Source: Crambe crambe (Eukaryota; Porifera; Demospongiae; Poecilosclerida; Crambeidae). From it: DNA of 64,000 bases. The translations under genes and the position numbers were made by a program. The notes beneath the pieces are model-generated. The model had not been told where the DNA came from. It saw nothing but the letters and a program-made list of their open reading frames with translations, and did no database searches. The stretch covers positions 682,001-746,000 of the forward strand of contig OZ004584.1 of the NCBI GenBank assembly GCA_963924555.1, given 5' to 3'. This document shows positions 43,955-55,565 of this stretch, in pieces (within the stretch, counting starts at the first letter, position 1; the number at the start of each line of letters is the position of its first letter).

Positions 43955-45320
43955 TACATATGGCTGTAACTCTCTGGAAAAAATTATAAGTAAAATAATA
44001 CTGATATTACCTAGAAGCAGGATGATGGGATTTTCTTTTTCACTGCTATTCTCCTGTCTACAAACTTTCTGGATGGTATAAACAAGAGTTAGACTCCTTC
44101 AAAGTTCAAGCGCGTGTAAATATTCTCACACTTGTTCTTTTTCCCCCGTTTTTTCACCAGTTTGTAGAGCTACTCTTCTTCTCTATTGCCACGTGGCTGG
44201 TAAAGTACTATGACCCCGGAAATGGTCACTAAGTGCATAGTGCTAAACCAGGAAACACCGTTGCTATGGTATTACTAGGCATAGTGAAAAAATTTCATCA
44301 TAGGTGACTTCCCACTTCCTGAAATTTGGCAGGAAGTCAGATAAAGGACTGAAGATACTGTGGAGGCAAGGAAAAAGAAGTGGATAAAAATAATTTTTTT
44401 ACCTAAGGCTAGTTTAAACGCGCATATCTCAAAAATTTATCTTGCGTGAAGTGCCCCCTTTTCCTAAATTGCTTTAAAGTAGGCAAGCGCTCGAGTTGAA
44501 GTGAGCTACCTCACCCGGAACTTATTTCACATCCTACGTGCCCAAATTTCAATCTTCAATTACGGAGGATGTATGAGCATAATGCGCGGAAATAAGGGAA
44601 ATTCCCCACACAACAATAAAAATTCATATTGATGATTTCTACTGAATACAAAGTAGCTACACAGATATTTAGCTAGCTACAGATAGGAAGAGGTTGTGGT
44701 AGGAGCCATCCAACTTCATATGTCAGAAGATCCAGATATGGAGGTGCTGGATGAATTCTATGTCTCCTTCAACCCCAAGACAGTAGTCAAACACAGCCCA
44801 GATCCTACCAGTGTCTAGATTCCAACTCAGGCTAACACCACTTCCACAGGAATCAACCAATACAGCAGAGATAGGATCATAAAACTTAAAAGTACTTTTA
44901 AAACTACTGATGTACAAACATCTATCTACCCAAACTTTACCTGATCATTATTCAGAACTTGTTCCATATCTAGCATGCCTCAGATAACCCAAGCGCTCAA
45001 AGATAACAACGTAGTAAAGCTAAGTCTACTTCTTCTCCACACAGCTGCTACACGATCGAGGTGAGAAAAATTGAATGATGTCATCGCGTTATACGGACTT
45101 ACGTAAGGATTTACGGAGCATTGGGTATTGACCGGAAGCTCAATGTTTGGACGCCGTTTATTGCAAAACGCTTATTCAATCTTTCTCTGAGGTGATTCAC
45201 TTCAAGCGCTTATAGCTGCGCGGTGGTTTAAGATTTAGCCTCAAGCGTAGTATCGGTGAAATTCTAAGGTAATGAGCTATAGCGTGGTATTAATAACTCC
45301 ATTTTAAATTTTTGCGTGAA
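43955..45320. other. Intergenic, no gene seen
   Basis: No conserved frame is recognised. One minus-strand frame at 44917-44723 (64 aa) has no family I know. The phrase 'gcgtgaagtgcccccttttc' occurs twice (~44446 and ~45316), a sign of further repeat sequence. Confidence 0.5.
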
Positions 45321-46130
45321 GTGCCCCCTTTTCAAAGTTGTTGTTCTGACAAGATCCGTGAGGTAAGACTTATGCCAATGATACTATAATACACTAGGGT
45401 ATAGATTTACTGTATGAAAATAAATTTTAGCTCAGATTTTCAAGTTTATTCCTACAAATACTACTGTGGTGGTTAATGGGACTGTAATCCCTCTCACGCT
45501 TGATGGAATCAATTGCTGTTGCCCATTTTCTGATCAAAAGGCATGTAAACTTTAACTTACTAATCTTTGTCAGCTGACTGAGCCGAATTCTTGAGATGGA
45601 TGGTGTCAAAATCCAACAGCCAAAAGCTGGAAGTATTGCAATAATGCTGATGAGGGCGAACTGAGCAGAAACTGGCGGATAACTTTGGGGCAAAATTATC
45701 TAGCTATAATAATAATGAATTTATGTCTAATTTTAATACAAAAAGTCATTCTGGCCTTTCTTTCAAATCAATCACATAAAATTAATGTATAATGAGTAAT
45801 GATAGGTACTCATAGTTATAATTACAAGGAAAAAAGTTATGAATAATTAATAACTTCCTTCCTCAGACTCTCCAACTTCAACTCTCTGACTCTTCACTTC
45901 TTCAATACCTTCCCCTTAGCTTACTTGTACTATTCTGTGAGCTGTAGGGGCAGAACATCACTTTAACTGCCTTGAAAGGAGTGAATATTGATCTCCTTTC
46001 ACGGCCATTAATATAATTAATGCTGCATGCGCGTGCGCATCTGTCAACGCGCCTCGGTTGTGCAGTTCATTGGGCGTTTCCAATCCCGTAAAACCTCTTA
46101 TATCTATGCATAGATATAAGAGGTTTACGG
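45320..46130. repeat. Copy 1 of a ~0.8-1.0 kb repeat
   Basis: Colinear with 46204-47216 except that the latter has an extra ~245 bp. Holds a minus-strand frame (45693-45427) with ALISIIAILPAFGCWI, a possible membrane segment, which I do not recognise. Ends in the palindrome with its inverted partner. Confidence 0.75.
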
Positions 46131-46195
46131 GATTGGAAACGGATCACGTGCTCTCGTTAGCAACTAACAACCGAGGCGCGTTGACAGCTGAATGA
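46030..46195. repeat. Long palindrome at a head-to-head repeat junction
   Basis: Arms 'ctgtcaacgcgcctcggttg' and its reverse complement bracket an inner perfect inverted repeat 'gtttccaatcccgtaaaacc'...'ggtttacgggattggaaac' centred on 'atctatgcatagat'. The repeat end also occurs at 47155-47216 and, inverted, at 62113-62190. Confidence 0.85.
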
Positions 46196-46203
46196 CATAG
46201 CAC

Positions 46204-47216
46204 TTTTGTCAAAGTTGCTGTTCTGACAAGATCCATGAGGTAAGACTTATGCCAATGATACTATAATACACTAGGGCATAGATTTACTGTATGAAATAAA
46301 TTTTAGCTCAGATTTTCAAGTTTAATCCTACAAATACTACTGTAGTGGTTAATGGGACTATAATCCCTCTCACGCTTGATAGAATCAATTGCTGTTGCCC
46401 ATTTTCTTATCAAAAGGCATGTAAACTTTAGCTACATGGAATAGTAATGTTAGTTTTTGTATTAGCTGACATATATTGTCTCTAGCATTTGCAAGTGGTG
46501 TTAAAACTGTAATCCCTCTCCCAAGAAATAGATTAACAATATTGCAACTGTATTAGTTATTTCAGGGAAAGGATAGAACAGTAAATGGAATTGGTGCATT
46601 CGTTTTCTATACAGTAGTCATCCTATGGAGATGGCAAGCTTACTATATTTTCCCCCTAATATCCATAGGGTCCACAGGACAGCTGACTGAGCCGAATTCT
46701 TGAGGTGGATGGTGTCAAAATCCAACAGCCAAAAGCTGGAAGTATTGCAATAATGCTGATGAGGGAGAACTGAGCAGAAACTGGCGGATAACTTTGGGGC
46801 AAAATTATCTAGCTATAATAATGATGAATTTATGTCTAATTTTAATACCAAAAGTCATTCTGACCTTTCTTTCAAATCAATCACATAAAATTAATGTATA
46901 ATGAGCAATGATAGGTACTCATAGTTATAATTACAAGGAAAAAAGTTATGAATAATTAATAACTTCCTTCCTCAGACTCTCCAACTTCAACTCTCTGACT
47001 CTTCACTTCTTCAATACCTTCCCCTTAGCTTACTTGTACTATTCTGTGAGCTGTAGGGGCAGAACATCACTTTAACTGCCTTGAAAGGAGTGAATATTGA
47101 TCTCCTTTCACGGCCATTAATATAATTAATGCTGCATGCGCGTGCGCATCTGTCAACGCGCCTCGGTTGTGCAGTTCATTGGGCGTTTCCAATCCCGTAA
47201 AACCTCTTATATCTAT
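46204..47216. repeat. Copy 2 of the repeat, with the empty insertion site
   Basis: Same sequence as copy 1 plus ~245 bp. Bases 46415-47215 are present in reverse at 62113-64000, where an extra 1080-bp element splits them at the point equivalent to 46659/46660. Confidence 0.85.
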
Positions 47217-47219
47217 GAT

Positions 47220-47394
47220 CTATGATTTCATTTACAAGTTACTGTCCATGCGCATAATTATTGGGATCAAAACACCCGTGATGTAGGGATTGTTTTCATA
47301 CGAGCTAGGCTGCAGTACATTATATAGCCCAGCTAGATTTTAGGCTATCCCTACTTAACCTTTTTATTTAGAAGAAATTTTTTGTGCTCACTTG
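47220..47394 (-). mobile_element. Partial Helitron-like element, head-to-tail with the next
   Basis: Its minus-strand start (CAAGTGAGCAC at 47394) abuts the CTGA end of the neighbouring element at 47395, a head-to-tail tandem. It contains 'tgtagggat' in inverted pairs. Confidence 0.5.
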
Positions 47395-47628
47395 TCAGAG
47401 AGTGCGCTAGCACTCTCTAAGTAGGGATGGCGGGTCAAAGGTCATAAGACTGTATAAACTAAAAACTCTTCTTTCTCTTCTACCCTTACTCTACAGGTTC
47501 TCAGAAGTCTAGAGTGAATTATTATATCTACAAAGAAGAGAGGAGAATATTCCAAAACCAAAAATTCATTCGCTAACATAAGAAAAAAACGATGTCTAAA
47601 ATTGACTTTTGTTCTTTTTCTTTATAAT
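47395..47628 (-). mobile_element. Helitron-like element 3' part with DR1 motif
   Basis: Near-identical to 25223-25455: hairpin at the CTGA end, then 'aagtagggatgg', DR1 at 47432-47444 and a shared ~180-bp body. It is truncated at an AAT microsatellite. Confidence 0.65.
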
Positions 47629-47660
47629 AATAATAATAATAATAATCAGATCGACGTACC

Positions 47661-48102
47661 CAGTGGCGTATCTAGCGAGGTGCTCAGGGTGCTCGAGCAC
47701 CCCCCTCAGCTGCTAGCTAGCTTTTTCAGTAGGCTCGCTTCTATAGTTATCTATCCTAAAGCTGATCATCTAGCAAGCAGTTTAATATTACACTCACAGA
47801 AAGAGCAGCATTGGGTCAGAGTTCAATAATCACATCGGTGAGGCGCATGCGCCCGGCACGTTTTTACCCTAAATAATGCACATCTCGATCTAAAATTTCT
47901 GTGCTTCTTTATTCAGCCTGCACCTCACTTCTGATCCTGTACGCTGGTAAAGTAGGGTAGCTAATACTTAGGCCATCATCTGGGTATAATAAAGAGGATG
48001 TGATTAATCAAAAGTGGGCGTGGTTCGAAAAAATTTCGCGCGCGCTTACGCGCGCATTCTCTATCTAGCACCCTCCTAGCTCAAATTCTAGATACGCCAC
48101 TG
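47661..48102. mobile_element. Non-autonomous transposon, perfect 15-bp TIR CAGTGGCGTATCTAG, 5-bp TSD
   Basis: Perfect inverted ends, GTACC on both sides (47656-47660, 48103-48107), 442 bp, no transposase. Same terminal core and TSD length as the element at 5223-5706. Confidence 0.85.
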
Positions 48103-48873
48103 GTACCGGCTTACTGGCTATAGTCATCAAAATTCTGCTTTGGCCATCTGTTAGAGCGGCACCTAGAGGCTGATCTTTTGCTATTAGTTTTGACTAAGGC
48201 TCTACTTCACTATTCGAGCACTCGGAACACTAGCTAATCTTTCGACGCCATTTTGAAGCGCACGTTGGTAGGGGGCGGGGCTTATGGGCGGAGCCACGTA
48301 AGCTTAGCTAGTAGCTAGCTATTATTCTTATCTGATGATGTTCCAGTCACTCCTTGCTGAATTGCAGTACAGATGCTCATCTTATAGTAGTATTATAGCC
48401 AGTACTTGGCTGTAGTGTAGTCAGCTCACTTCACCATGCCATGCACATGTCCAGTGTTGCCAGGTTGCTCTCTTAAAAAATCCACAGACAGAAAAGGATA
48501 CCATAGACATCCATAGACATCCATAGACAATTTTCTTATCCAAAAATCCACAGATTGTGGATAAATCCATGAACCTGGCAACACTGCATGTCATTAAGCT
48601 ACATTGCTGTTGCTGTAAAGTTTTATATTAAATAATAGACAAAACTTAAATAGCTAAACAAATTCTTCAACCAGAGACTGTGTATGTACCTACAAAAGAA
48701 AAAGATAAGTTTTATGTAGAGCTGGCTTTGTATAGTACTGTACTGTAGACTCGTGTCAAATTAATAATCACTGCATGCATACTCTCAGTTGAAGTGACAG
48801 TCAATACTGCCACTCAATTCTTTACATACACAACTTACATTCAACTTCAAGCACTAAGAAAAAAGGATAGAAA
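48103..48873. other. Intergenic, no gene seen
   Basis: No supported frame. Contains short tandem words such as 'catagacatccatagacat' near 48500. Confidence 0.5.
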
Positions 48874-48980
48874 CAAGTGAATGCAAAAAATTTCTTCTAA
48901 ATAAAAAGGTTAAGTAGGGATAGCTTAAAATCTAGCTGGGCTATATAATGTACTGCAGCCTTGTATGAAAATAATCCCTA
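48874..48980 (+). mobile_element. 5' fragment of a Helitron-like element
   Basis: Begins CAAGTGAATGCAAAAAATTT after an A. It matches the starts of the elements at 25727 (-) and 47394 (-) and ends near 'aatccctacttttac' without a hairpin. Confidence 0.5.
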
Positions 48981-48989
48981 CTTTTACAA

Positions 48990-51900
48990 CTGCCATAGCT
49001 AGCTATAGGTAGTGGATATAAATGCCCAATTAAAGGATTCTCACCTACACATGCCAAGTAAAAGATCAATAAAATACTGGCAAGAAACTCAGGCTCACCT
49101 GCACAAAGTGAAGCTGCAAATGCTATAGAAAACAGACCACAGTCATTACCACTGCTCTGGGTTTGGACATCAATGAAATTAACAGATTTTTTTGTCTTTG
49201 CTGCAGAGGATGGAAGTAAGTTGCTTCTTCGTATGACTGTAGAGTGCACAATTTGGCAGACTGTCATAAACATTAACTGAACCAGAAGAACAGCCATTTG
49301 CTACAGTGATCCAGTGAGAACCATATATGTTCAGAATCTGAATAAAGTTACCCCTCTGAATATCGAATGTACGTGTCATAATAGGCTCTAAACCTCCAAC
49401 ATGCTTATATTTCTCCTTTAATAAGCATTGTGCAGCAGTGACAATGGAATCAGTTAGCCACTTCCCTTTCAATAAGGTACTCTTATCTTCAAGGTATAGG
49501 TTCAGATGTTTTATCCAATACTGGATAGGCCTGTAATTTTCACATTCTTTTGTCAAATCGATAATTTCTGTATTGTCCAAAAAATATTAATATAAAAATA
49601 TCACCAACTCTAGAGTGATAACATAAGCTACCTTTCTGCTGACAATAGTGGACTTTATTTTTCTCTTCATTCTCTGTAGATGATACTTCTTCCTCGGCTA
49701 AATCTATAATGAAGCAAAAAATAGCATAGCTTGCATGAAGTGTAGCTAAAGTCCATTTGCATTCACCTTGCCCCTTAATCATTTACTATAACTGCTATAA
49801 CTTTCTAGATTCTTCAAATTTCAGATAGCAGTTATAGTGAATGACCAAGGGGCTGGGTGTGTTCATGCTGTGTATATATCATGTAGTTCACACAGTTATT
49901 AGCTATTAATAACCTGATTGTATGTGAAGTTCAGGCTCTTCTTTTCTCTTGTGCATGTGCATCAAATGCAATGCCTATTAAAATTAATTAATTATTAGCT
50001 AGCTATTATGTCTATGATAGATTATACCATACCTCATCACTTGTACATTTATAACGATGTTTTGCAATATTTTGAGATATATAACATCCATGGCAAATGA
50101 GAAATGCTAAGAAATAATGATAATCAGTGGACTAGAAACTATATACATGCCGTAACGGTTGCAAATACCTTTATATTCTTGGCACAAACTTTGGACACAA
50201 TATATTCAGTGACAACATGATACTGGTGGCTTGTGAGGCAGGTTATAGAATTGCTCAAATATTTAAGTTCATCTACAAAATAATAATAAATATAGCTAAT
50301 TTCCAGCATTGCAATAGCTATAGCTAGGTAATAACAACTCACTGCGTCTTTTACATGAATAGTTATTGTACTCCTTCTCAGAAGGCTATAAAAACATATA
50401 ACTAAATTAGCTATCTGATACTAGTGTCAACCTTCAAATTATTCATTCTGTCCAATTGCTCTGAAACTAAAGATAGCAATTCATCTTTATTAAGTTGTTG
50501 AAGCACAGGGGATACAGCTTGTTGCTTGTTGATCACCATAGCTATGAAATCAAAATATGCATGGGATACATGCATGAATGCATGGGATACACGCATGAAT
50601 GTATGGCTTTATCTTATTTACCTTGTTTCTGACACTCCATGATAGCTGAAGGTTCTTTGTCAGAAATAGGAACAAAATCTTGAGGAAATCTTTCTGTGTG
50701 TTTAGGACTACTTGTTAGGAATCCTGTTGGTCTGCTTACTTCTTTATTATCCCAAACTTGTGAACTAAGATCTGTGCAAATTTGCCATGTTAAATTTGGA
50801 ATGAAATCATGCATGTAAACTAACCATTAATATTCCTGTCATCACAGCTCCTTGATTTATTTTCAACAGCTTTAAAGAGGGGCATTGGATGTGAATATTG
50901 AGGAGTAGCTTCTGGAATAGGCATGGTATTGCTTCCTGGAGCTTTATTAAAAGTTATAAATTAGCTATGATAATTATTAGCTATATATACGTATATATTA
51001 GGTCACCATTGGTATCATCATAGAATGAGTCATGTAATATTAACCGCTTCTTGGTAACACATGAGGGAGGATTTAGGGGAGATAGTGGAGGTGGAAGTGG
51101 AGGAATGGAGTCATCAGAGAAAGAATTAGCTGGTATCTGTGGTGTTGTCACCAGTGTATTCTCATTTGAAGAGTCGGATGAATGAAGTTGAAAAATGTCG
51201 CTATTATTTTGTAGTATTGGCTTCAATAAAGGACGTGGGTAATATAACTTCAATCTACAACAAATACAAAAACAAAATTAAGGGCTGCATGTGTCTTTTA
51301 CAGTTATATTGAAATGCATCCTTATAACATGATACCTTACCTGCATGAATTAAATGCCTTCTTTAGAATTTTACCACTGGAAGCATTTTCTAGTTGATAT
51401 ACTCCTTTCCCCATATGTTCATTAATTCTGTAGGGGCCCAGCCAACGCTTGGTGAGCTTGTCACCCTTTCGCCCATCACGTACACAATTACGCAGAAGTA
51501 CCAATGCACCTATATCAAGTTTCTGCAGGAAAAACATATCATGATGTCACTGTTATTATTTTTTATTACACACCTTCGCATGGTGGTATTTTTTATCATA
51601 ATCTCTTTTGTAGCGTCCCTGAGCATCCTTTATTTTTTTGTTTGCTTTAGAAAATAGATCTTTCCTCAGTTTCAGCATGTCATCACAGTATTTACTAATA
51701 TTTTGCTTAGCTTCATCATTGCTTGTATCAGTGTCATCGCTCTGAGTGAGTTCCCTTTCAATTGGAAGAATTGGTTTCCTATTTTATTATATGCATGAAG
51801 GTAACACAATAAAACACAAGTAGGAATAGGAAGGCCGGAGGGGCCATGCCCCCCCCCCCCAAACCAAGTCATATATTAATTTGATGATTCATTTTTTACC

Positions 51901-53264
51901 CAGATAGTTATTCTATAGTAATGTCCAGATAAGGACATACCTGCAATACATCAGCTCAAAGGGGGTCACGTCAGTAGATTTCTGTTTTGAAGTCCTATAA
52001 GCAAACAACACACCATCTATAAACTTGTCCCAGTCGTTCTGTTCCTTGCTGACTAGCTTCACAAGAGATCACTGGAGTGTTTGGTTGTATCTTTCAACCA
52101 AACCATTCGTTTGCAGATGATAAGCAGTAGAGATACGGTGATCTGTTTTGAATTTTCTGCAGAGAGTCTTGTTCACTTCATTTACAAACTCTCTGCCCTG
52201 GTCTGATATCAATATCTTTGTACAGCCATATCTAATGTTGGTAATTATAATTAGCACTATTAGCCCATTATAGCAATATGTACCTGCAAACCATCTGATA
52301 TAGGAATAGAGCTACACCATCAGCCTTCTTATCTGGTAGAGCTGCTGCCTCTGGCCATTTGGAAAAAAAGTCCACTAGAGTAATGATGTACTTATTCCCG
52401 GCTTTTGTTTCAGGAAGGGGTCCAATCAAGTCAATACCTACCTAAAAATTTTGGACAAGTCCACCAAAATTGATAAATATATCAAAACTAAAAAAAAACA
52501 ACTACTCAAGCTTTAGGAATGCTGTAGCTAGCTAGCTATAATATATAGCTATATGAAAAAGAGTGCAAGATTCGTCTCAAAACACAAGCTTATAAGGTAG
52601 CTGCACAGAGAGTTTTGCTACCCAATTGATCATGTGTATACAACTGTAGCTATAGCTGTGCTAAATATTTTCATACCTGTCTCCATACTTTTGGCTTGAC
52701 CGGGATAGGGTGAAGTGCTGCACCTTGTTTTACAAATTTTGCATCATTTGTTGTCTGACATACTGGACAAGTTTTGACGTGTTCATCAACATCAGCCCAC
52801 AGACTCTTCCAAAAAAAGTGCTCAGAAATTTTGTAATAAGTTTTATCCCGACCAAGATGGCCACCTACATAAAACAACCAAAAAATTTTTTTAGCTTGCA
52901 GCTGCATGTATTCATGCAACTATTAATTTTGGTTGTAGCTAGTCTATTAACAAAGATTTTTGTCCATAATTATTACAATGCTATGGCTAGTTAGCCATGG
53001 AGTTTTACCTTCAGAAAGTCCATGGCAGGTTTCTAATATCCTCCTCCTTTCCCTGTTTATTCGAGGGACTTGCTTCCAATTCTGGGTCCCACTCTTTTTA
53101 TAGAACAACTGTCCCCTATCCACTTTATAATTATCACTGGCCTTTCTTCTCAGAGCTCTCTTCTGAACTTTGCTGAAGCCCTCAGGATACACATGGTTGA
53201 AAAGAAAATTATATATAGCTTCATAATCATTTAGAATAGTAGTCATCTTAGACACTGATATCAA
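48990..53264 (-). CDS. GINGER/KRBA2-like integrase with C-terminal Ulp1-type protease, intron-containing
   Basis: Integrase exons (minus): 53264-53009, 52864-52677, 52441-52284, 52231-51941, 51778-51574 and 51522-51341. They encode the H2C2 zinc module (GGHLGRDKTYYKISEHFFW, CPVCQ), a DDE core (GIDLIGPLPETKAG; SDQGREFVNEV; TNGLVERYNQTL), FAYRTSKQKSTDVTPFELMY and a GPY/F module (KRWLGPYRINEHMGKGVYQL). Downstream are Ser/Pro-rich linkers (51253-50411), a C/H zinc motif (CHGCYISQNIAKHRYKC, ~50090) and a C48/Ulp1-like protease from ~49580 (GSHWITVANG; VYDSLPN; SSGNDCGLFSIAFAASLCAG) with His, Asp and Cys visible. GINGER1 DNA transposons combine a Gypsy-type integrase with cysteine proteases, so this is a transposon or a tamed descendant. 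A TGA at 52071-52069 interrupts the frame just after the catalytic Glu (QTLQ-stop-SLVKLV). No terminal repeats found. Confidence 0.72.
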
Positions 53265-53380
53265 GTTTTCTGCATCCAGCTATTAATAAAGCTAGTGGCT
53301 ATATAGCTAGCTATGGTTTCTACACCATTCTGATCTTCCCTTTGTCTTGGCGAGGTGGGACACTTCACACTAGAAAGGAG

Positions 53381-53478
53381 GACATTCTACACTAGTGTAG
53401 AGTGTCCCCCGGAGGCTCTCCGCACTAGTGTAGACTGTCCGGGGGGACATTCTGCACGGGGGACATTCTACACTCCGA
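53381..53478. repeat. Short GC-rich repeats upstream of glycosyltransferase 1
   Basis: The words 'gacattctacact', 'actagtgtagagtgtcc' and 'gggggacattct' recur in direct and inverted order over ~100 bp. This is the likely promoter side of the gene at 53554. Confidence 0.6.
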
Positions 53479-53553
53479 CACCGGAACAATAGCCACTGCG
53501 TAGTAATTATCAATTTTACGCGCTGAGGTCTGTTACGCCCCTAGCTACCTGAG

Positions 53554-55017
53554 ATGGAGTTGGATGGTAGTCTCGTTCAGAACAAAGGGTCTCACCAGAA
53601 GAAGGAGCCGGAAGCCAGAAGATGCCACCATGTAAACTTGAAGGTTCTCTTTCTGTTCTCGTTGTGTGTGCTTCTCTTCTATGGCATCAGTAACTGCACA
53701 CAAGGTGTGAAGAACTTCATTTTCACACACATTCCATCTGCTACAGCATCAAAAAAGGGAGGAGCTGCTTCCAACATGGACAATTACATGGATCTGAACT
53801 TTAATCTCCCATGGTTGGGTGGCTTAAGTGCTGATCACTATTCAGGCAGTGATTGGATCCAATTTCTGATCAATTTCACAGCAGTAAATTTGGATCCAAC
53901 CGAGCCGATATTCATAGTGTGTGCTGATGATAACTTCAAAGAAGCCCTTCTCAACTGGTTGATAATCTCTCTCTCATCTGCTTCACAAAATCAGCCACCG
54001 AAAAATATTTTAGCGGTGACGAATACACCCGAGATATGCTCCCTGTTGGAAGAACACAAAGTTAAAGTTTCCTGTTTACTGATGTCAGTGCATGATATCA
54101 GTATCAGTATCAACAAAAAGATCAGCATATTCAGAAGGTTACTGGTCATTCGTTTATCAGTGATGCGTGTTCTTAACCACATGGGTTACGATGTAGTTAA
54201 CATGGATTCCGATGCCATAATGCTGAGGAATTTGGTTCCAGTTCTGAAGCAGCATGGGAACAGTGATGTGGTTGGGACTTTTGGAGGAAAGCGGCCGCTT
54301 CAGTTATTTCAGAAGTGGGGGGTTGTTGTGTGCATGGGAGCAATACTAATAAGAAGTTCCTCAAGAACTGGTAAATAATTATATATAGCTATACAGTGCA
54401 CCAAGTAAAGGACACTTTGGGATCAGCCACTTTGTCCTTTGTAGAGAGGTTATCCTCTTCTTGGAGGTTAAACAAGTACCTAATTTAGTGTCCTTGTTGG
54501 GAGGTTGTCCTTTTCTTGGAGGGAAGTTCCACTGTATAATTAATTCTTCAACTGCAGAGCGTCCAGACCAAGTCCAGGAGAAGTTTGTTGATTTTTTCCC
54601 CTTTTTGCAGAGTTTCTGTGGGAGAGTATGCGCAGGATCGATGAATTCAATGATCAGATACTGTTCAACAAGGCCCTAGATGCAGCCAACATCACGTGGA
54701 AAAGATCATCCACCGAACAAACCCCAACTGACTTAAATATGACAACACACTGGGAAGGTCATTGTTCCAACGGCTTGAAAGTGACACTCCTCCCTCAGGT
54801 AGTAGCTTGTCGCTCCATTTGGTGCGTCAGGGAGATAAAGGATCGAGTGTATGTCTGGCATCATGGCCAGAACAAGCACAAGTTTAGCAACATGAACAGC
54901 AAAGCTCAGGAAGACAGAGTGTGGCTCTTGAGAAGTGATTGGTCCAGTATTGATGGCAAAGGAGTTCATCTCAAAGGACAGTTATGGTTATCAGGAATAA
55001 CTAACCATACCCTATAG
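53554..55017 (+). CDS. Type II membrane nucleotide-diphospho-sugar transferase, paralogue 1
   Basis: Two exons, 53554-54370 and 54611-55017 (phase 1), 407 aa. A short cytosolic tail is followed by a signal-anchor (VLFLFSLCVLLFYGI), a stem, then the catalytic domain. A DxD motif (NMDSDAIML, Asp218/Asp220) sits in the context RLSVMRVLNHMGYDVVNMD, typical of the nucleotide-diphospho-sugar transferase family (PF03407). The C-terminal exon has GLKVTLLPQVVACRS and VWHHGQNKHKF. Predicted Golgi, lumenal catalysis; sugar donor and acceptor unknown. It is in tandem with a second copy 550 bp downstream with the same intron position. Confidence 0.85.
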
Positions 55018-55089
55018 CTATACCTTAGAATAAAATCAATTCATCATCAGTCACACAACAATGAAAATTGCAATTGTCAAATTGAAATA

Positions 55090-55200
55090 GCTAGCTAGCT
55101 AGTTATATAGCTAGCTTGTTTTGTAGCTAGCTTGTTATGATATTGTAGCTAGCTTGTTATGACATTGTAGCTAGCTTGTTATGACATTGTAGCTAGCAAA
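55090..55200. repeat. Short tandem repeat (tagctagcttgttatgacat)n
   Basis: Three to four ~22-bp units between the two glycosyltransferase genes, grading into 'tagc' repeats. Confidence 0.85.
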
Positions 55201-55565
55201 TAATCAATTTTGAAATGTAGCTACAGTACATATAGCTATAAACTTCTTTAGCTATCTATCAGATATTTAAGTGGCTAGTTCCAATATCCACGGATGGTCA
55301 CATCATGCACGTCGAGCATTCTAGAGCTATTAAAAGAATATGCTATAGGGGGATATTACTATTCAGTATTATAATAATTCTCATAATAATTAATATGGTT
55401 TCGTTCAAGCAATGATTTGGCTTCAGTGTTTAATTCCTCCATTGCTATGCTAAGCTGAGTTAGCTGTGTAGCATAACAATGGAGAAGTTAGTTAGATAGA
55501 GAGACTAGACATCCCCAAGCCCAAATTTTTGAAAGACTTGCTCATTAGCAGTAATAATAGTTACA

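Noticed and set aside
45427-45693. Minus-strand frame with a hydrophobic segment in the repeat copy
   Set aside because: Present only in the repeat copies (partly in 46.7 kb), no recognised domain and no start context; treated as repeat.
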